Shown piece by piece: positions 58,676-64,000 of a stretch of DNA of 64,000 nt. A program made the translations under genes and the position numbers. The DNA is taken from contig SMMW01000575.1 in the NCBI GenBank assembly GCA_004794655.1, positions 8,132,501-8,196,500 on the forward strand. Direction: 5' to 3'. The DNA is from Marisa cornuarietis. Taxonomy: Eukaryota; Mollusca; Gastropoda; Architaenioglossa; Ampullariidae. The number at the start of each line of letters is the position of its first letter. The stretch's first letter is position 1. The notes under the pieces were generated by a model. That model was not told the origin of the DNA and did not search any database. It worked only from the letters and a program-made list of their open reading frames with translations.

Positions 58676-61500
58676 CAAAACCAAAAAAAACCTTCAGTCT
58701 TATTGGGATACTGTCTGCATGGCTACACAGACACATCAACATTTATAAAGATTTCTTGACATCGTCTCACACGTACACAGAGGAATACTAGCACGTGCTC
58801 CGCGTTGGTCCTGTCAGTTACAAACTTCTTCTCCATAAACATCCCTTGTCACTATCACAGGTACTCAGGTTTTAATTGTCCCATGTTAAAGACGGAAGGG
58901 AATGTCACGGTCGGGTGGTTGATGTAAGAGGATGGGTGTGAGAGGGAGGAGAGAAGGTTGTCATTTACAGACTGTTGCCGCGGTTATAAACGTCTCCACG
59001 GAGTTTATCAGACCGCCGTTACGACAATGAAGTTAATTCTAACATTGCTGAAAAACCCCGCTTTGTCCCGAGGAGTCCGTTGTAGCTCTGAATCGAAGAA
59101 GTGTCACATTTTATTTCGTTTCTCGCCTGCTTGAAATGATCAGAATTGACAATAAAATGTTTTATGCTAATCTCTAATCTTTCTTTCATTTTCTCTCTCT
59201 CTCTTATTTTTTTCAAATAATTCCAGTATTTATTATGGATACAGGCGATGAGATACACGGCAGTTCAAAGACCAGGGAACATTCTTTTTACTCCTCAAAC
59301 ACATTTAAAGGTGTAGTGGGGTGCAAAAGATGTTTTTCTAATGACGGGGTAAATCTCAGTGCAAAATACTATTTCCTAAAATCTAGGTGAACACCCTCCA
59401 TTTCGCTCTCGACATACATACGTACAACAATCACCCTCCACAGAAAGATGTTTAAATTGTGAAATTACATTTTGTACACAGATAGTCTCAGCTCTGCCAC
59501 TGGCTGAGGGCCTTGACAACGGAAACATATCCGTGTACAATCTTGACATCTGTGTTATGGACCTTTTTCTGTGTACGAGGACATAAGAGGGGCTTCCCTC
59601 TAATTTGGGAAATAGTATCCTGCACTCAGCTTTACCTAGTCATTAGATTCCAAAAAAAAACTCACTCATTTTGCAACCTACTAGACCTTTAACTCCGTGT
59701 ATGCAGGTCTATTAGTGTCACAAAGCGAACTGTGCTCCGAGCACTCTATTGCACAAAATGACCGTCTCTGTACGCACAATGACTGGTTCTTTCTTCCTCG
59801 CCAAGAAAACCTCCAACAGGTGTGAAAAATTAAAGGTTAAGGCGAGAACATTGACACCGCTGCCCAAGCCGTGCGAACAGTTTGTGGCGCCAGTCTTATC
59901 GTCACCCGTGTGGGACTAAAGGGCTGCTGTTCTCTTTTGTGGAGAGTTATAATTTACTCGCTCTGCTCTGTGGTTTGTTTCCCTCTCCCGCCCCCAACCC
60001 ACTCCCCAAGAGATCCTTCGAAAGAATGTCTGAGGAGAGATTGATTTTGTTCGGTAGGGATAATTTCATGTTTCGACAAAAGCTAGGGGCGTGATGAGGA
60101 ATAGTCAGGTAACAGATGGCGCCGTGACGACGCACGTGCAAGTGCATACCGCAGCCGTCCCGTTACAGAGGGCACGCACCCGAGCGAGACAGAGTCGCGA
60201 AGTACAGATGCGTGTCGGAGTTCAAACAGCCACAGATGTCGGTCGCTGTCCCATGCGTGTTTCTTGTAGCTACCAACAAAGTAAAATAGATTTCAACACA
60301 GAAACGAGTGGTCGTCGTCTTCTTTTATTTTAATTTTTCAGTCAGACGAATTTTATATTTAGCACTCACTCGGCAGAAAACATCAGGTTTAGTCAGTCGC
60401 ATCATCTGGCCATCTTTGATCACGCTGTGGCATATGTTGACGCTTGTGGAGTCAAATCTTTTACTGGATTTTTTTTCCCCTCCCAGAGGCAGTTAGTGGC
60501 AAGGGTGACCCACATCAGAAGTCAGGGCTGGCACGTCGATGGCACGCGTGATGGTGCATGTGTTCAGCCATCTAATGAAGTGAGCAGTGCTCCGTGCTGC
60601 CGGCTTCCGTGTCGATTAAAAAAAAGGCGCCGTCAAGGACGACTCAGACATTTTGAGGCAAAGATAACTTCTGATGATGTCTGTTGTCTGTCAGCCACTC
60701 AGTCGCCCTGACAACGCGAGCTAAGAGGTAGCCTTTTTTCCCTCTCCCATGGAAAGTAATGGATATAAAGGTGTTTATCTAGGAGAGAGGGTTCAGAGAG
60801 GAGGAGAATATGGGAACAGGATGCGATGACAACTTATTGTAGCCGAGACTCGCAGCCTACCTTGTTTCTACATGCAAGGAGGTCGCATGAACGGTCTTCT
60901 TTTGTCGCCACGGTCGGTTGTGCGAGAGGCGAACTAAGCGGCATTGAACTGTGGTGTGTCCGAGGTGGGAACAGTTACTATGACGACCGTGACCCAGCCT
61001 TCACTCTTCGTCACAGTCTGGCGAGGAAAAATGATCAAAGCAAAGGGAGTGAGGACAGAGTCTAGGAGGACACGATGGGGGGCGAGTCCTCTCTTGTCTG
61101 ATTGTCTGCTCTTTTTTTTTTGCAACCTCAACTAGATGGCTTTTTCTCTGTGTGTGTGCGTGTATACAAACTAAATATTGTATATCTGTATAAATATATA
61201 CATACGTGTGTGTGTTCAAACAGATATTACGGAGACATAAATAGAGAACACACACACACACACACAGAGGGACAGAGAGAGAGAGAGACCTAAGAAGATT
61301 TGTTGATCTCGCGTACAGATATGATTTTTTTTTAATATGCTCAGAAATCTATGCGTGTTTTTTCACAGAAGCCCTGAAGAGCGTCGTTCTTGTCAAAGTC
61401 GTGAAATATTAATTCAGCGAATAAATTAATGAAGAAAAACCCAGTCCCGTGGAATCTTCTGCTTCAAAAATTATTTCCTAGCTCGATGATTGCCACGTCT
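58675..61500. other. Non-coding, with dispersed repeat copy 2
   Basis: 59470-59600 contains the second copy of the repeat seen at 17880 ('ATCTTGACATCTGTGTTATG'), here preceded by 'CTCTGCCACTGGCTGAGGGC'. Nothing else recognised. Frames at 60091-60333 and 60427-60711 have no motif. Confidence 0.45.
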
Positions 61501-61685
61501 ATTCAAGCAGACCTGGAGGCCAGGAAATGGCGCAGCTTCCCCTATCTTCCCAGCGGCTCTCGCGCTTTTCTCCACCGCGCATGCGCGCGGCGCAGTCCGC
61601 AAACGGAAATGAAGGAACTGAGAGCAGGCAGCCGCGTAACGACGAGGATCGAAGACGAGGGAGACAATCTGGATTCAGTCTAATT
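61501..61685. promoter_or_regulatory. CpG-rich patch with NRF1-like palindrome
   Basis: GCGCATGCGC at 61577-61586 is the NRF1 consensus core, within a CpG-dense stretch. Such palindromes often mark broad promoters in animals. No transcript start or exon can be shown. Confidence 0.25.
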
Positions 61686-62029
61686 TGTTTTGCGACTTAA
61701 TCTCGGAGAATCTCGGGGAAGCTCGGCGGAGCTGAATAGGACGTCTTGGAGGGCCTGACGAGGAGGTTGTGGAGCGTTCATAGTTGATAACCTGCTGGAG
61801 GTGTATTAGATGAAACCATAAGCGCCCGGGGACGGCTGTGGCACAAGAAAAGGTTTCGCCGAGAGCCTGCCGTTTGAGAGCCTCTTGAAGAGAGGATATA
61901 ACAACGAAAAGGCACAACGAGATAGGAAAGGTTGAGGAACAGGATGTATACAGAAAGCCCGGGGCTGAGCCATTATAGCAGATCAATAAGTGCTGCTCAG
62001 CTTCAGACATGCTGTGTGTGAACACGTAC

Positions 62030-62084
<55 letters not shown>

Positions 62085-63616
62085 ATGAGAGCTCATGCGT
62101 GTGGGCATTAAAGAAACATTTTATGTGCATATGTGCATTAGAACACGTGCAGCCTCTGCACATGTCATGACCTTGTTCTCTAATAGGCATATCCTTTTAC
62201 AATCAGGTTCAATCTCTGTGATCAGAAACCTCTTCACAAAGAATCAATATTTGTAAACTTAGCTTTATTCCCTTCATGACTCAACCCGAATAGAATTTCA
62301 CTTTTTTTTTCTTTTTTCTTCTTCTTTTTTTTCTTTTTTTTTTTTTGTCTTTGCCCATACAAACGAGAAACGCTCATATTACAGGTGAATCCCGTACCCA
62401 GTACCCCGAGCCACCAGTGACAACAGTCGCTAGTTACTCGGCTACACTGAGAACATACAGTCTTCAGAAACCAAGCGCTGGCAACCGTGGATTTATGTGA
62501 AGAACGTTCGTGCGTGCAAAGGTCTCATGGAGAGCCACAGTGTAATGGAGATCCCTCTTGATTCTAGTCTCCCGTGTGTGGTTGTCAACCGGAGGATTAA
62601 CTAAAGCTACTACTGAGATAGTGTAAAGCACTCATTCTATGCCGACAGCCAGTTCTATGAACAGATATTCTTTTTAGTTGCAAAAAGTTGAAACCTCTGT
62701 AAGTACTCAGCGTGTTAGACACTTCTGGAAATTTAACTATTTCATCCTACATAATAAAGCAAGACACCCCTTCCTCCTTGCAAAAAAGACACTTTCGATG
62801 TAACAAAATATGGCGGCTGATCTTTACTGTAAAATATGAGTTTCAAGAGACGCACCGTGCGGTCGAAATTTTCCCCAGAGCATTTTGTCCCCAAAGAAGG
62901 GAGCAGGATACAGTTTCAAGCTAGAAGATTGGCTGTCATTGTTTCCTTTTTTTATAACCGTACGCAACAGTATCGGTCTCTCCTAGCACTTTATAAAGTA
63001 GTCTGAAGCTTCACCTACGGGTCGCCTATGCACGTTTTGTGTATGAGCCTGTTGCAGAGCTGGGTAGAGTACCCGAGATTACTTGTCATACGGCTGCACT
63101 AGGCGAACAGTCAAACTCGTCAAACATGCTAAAGATGCTGCCAACCAAGCTAACAAAGTCAAACACTGCCTCAGTCTACTGCTCATTAAGGTGAAGCTAA
63201 TTCAAAATAAACTTTATCTACAAGAACGACGAGGATACAAAAATGCGTTCGGCTTATCGCTTAAACGCCTTAAAGTTTCTTTGTCAGTGTCAAGTCCGCC
63301 ACGTCTATACATGTTCCTCAATGTAATTAAAAATCTGACTGATAACTTTTGTTTACAAAATGTTTTACAAAATGTTTCTAGATTTATATACTTCGGACTA
63401 AAACGATGACGGGAATAATTATATGATATATAATATTGTATGTGCGTATAATAGATGATGCGATGTAATAGCAATAATCGTGTATTTGCGTTCACGAGTA
63501 CGCTCTTCTCTTTATAAACGTGTTTACTGTGCCTAATGTGATATATAACCTGCTATACTGCTTATTGTATAATACTTTTCACAGTGGATTGGTGTGGCTG
63601 CCCTGGTATGGCACAG
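61686..63616. other. Non-coding with simple repeats
   Basis: (TG)n at 62033-62083 (about 25 units) and a 50-bp T-rich tract at 62299-62347. The 171-codon minus-strand frame at 61675-62190 reads through the TG tract and is not credible. Confidence 0.5.
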
Positions 63617-63890
63617 GGGAAGCGGATGGCCGAGTGGTTAGAGCGCTGGCGTCCGAACCGAGAGCGCAATGGTTCAATTCCCGATAAGCGCAGCATACTT
63701 CCCCCAGTCGACCCAGCTGACGGGAATGGGTACCCGACTCCATAGAGGGTTGGGGAAGGTAAGGCAGCGAGGGAGAGGACATTGGCACCACCCTCATGTA
63801 AAAAGCTGGCCTCGAGAAAAGTGGGGTCTCTAACACCTCACTCCCCAACGACATGAAATGAATTTGAGTCTTTAGTTCCCTCTCCCCATC
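63617..63890 (+). mobile_element. tRNA-derived SINE, well preserved
   Basis: The head is tRNA-Ser/Leu-like: A box 'TGGCCGAGTGGTTAGAGCGC' at about 63627-63646 and B box 'GGTTCAATTCCC' at 63671-63682. The head is followed by a non-tRNA core ('CTTCCCCCAGTCGACCCAGC', then 'GGGAATGGGTACCCGAC', then 'TTGGGGAAGGTAAGGC') and a tail. A degenerate copy with the same core but no readable head lies at 37268. The core recalls central domains shared by SINEs across distant animals, but I cannot verify which. The 3' limit is approximate. Confidence 0.75.
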
Positions 63891-64000
63891 CGTTGCTTTG
63901 TATTCTGTACGTTATGTCTGTCTGCACCACACAGGCTGAATTAAACACTTACCAACCTTAAAGATATAATTTAAGTGAAAGTTGATCTATTCATCAAATA

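Noticed and set aside
61675..62190. 171-codon minus-strand frame
   Set aside because: Its length comes from reading through a TG repeat. There is no recognisable protein on either side.
63617..63690. A functional tRNA-Ser/Leu gene
   Set aside because: The A and B boxes are present, but the acceptor stem does not pair convincingly and the sequence continues into a SINE core also found at 37268.

Overview
The window looks like nuclear DNA of an invertebrate animal, most likely a mollusc and perhaps a gastropod. Genes are sparse and split by spliceosomal introns. The non-coding DNA is rich in long (CA)n/(TG)n tracts, decayed non-LTR retrotransposons and tRNA-derived SINEs. The one clear gene is a multi-exon protocadherin of a type familiar from spiralians. 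The species cannot be fixed from the sequence alone.

Layout. 1-11.1 kb is a graveyard of LINE pieces: an ORF1-like fragment (1.15-1.6 kb), a LINE 3' tail (2.5-2.6 kb), a perfect 61-bp inverted repeat (3.16-3.32 kb), a reverse-transcriptase fragment on the minus strand (4.2-5.7 kb) head-to-head with an RNase H/C-terminal fragment on the plus strand (5.6-6.45 kb), a second EN/RT element (6.46-8.33 kb), and a third RT element with an intact 3' end (9.72-11.07 kb). 11-32.9 kb is mostly non-coding, with microsatellites, SINE copies, LINE tails and one weak candidate terminal exon on the minus strand (24.45-24.65 kb).

32.9-43.25 kb holds the protocadherin gene on the minus strand. I can join five coding exons by matching splice sites and reading phase (41754-43153, 40812-41232, 40363-40530, 38752-39618, 35544 onward). 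The product has a signal peptide, seven extracellular cadherin repeats, one membrane helix and a proline-rich cytoplasmic tail. The tail can end in two ways: a stop at 35419 followed by a nearby poly(A) signal, or splicing to a further exon at 32934-33439 that adds about 167 residues and a possible PDZ-binding end. An acceptor at 43243 implies upstream untranslated exon(s). A GC-rich patch at 46.4 kb with two GC boxes and a PBX/MEIS-type site is a candidate control region.

43.3-64 kb is non-coding as far as I can see: microsatellites, a minisatellite, a 133-bp G/C-tract MITE (55.55 kb), a GC-rich patch with an NRF1-like palindrome (61.58 kb) and a well preserved tRNA-derived SINE (63.6 kb). 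I found no sign of a new defence, mobile or metabolic system. The most interesting points are the alternative protocadherin tails, the degenerate calcium linker between cadherin repeats 3 and 4, the perfect inverted repeat, and the CA tract close to a protocadherin splice acceptor.
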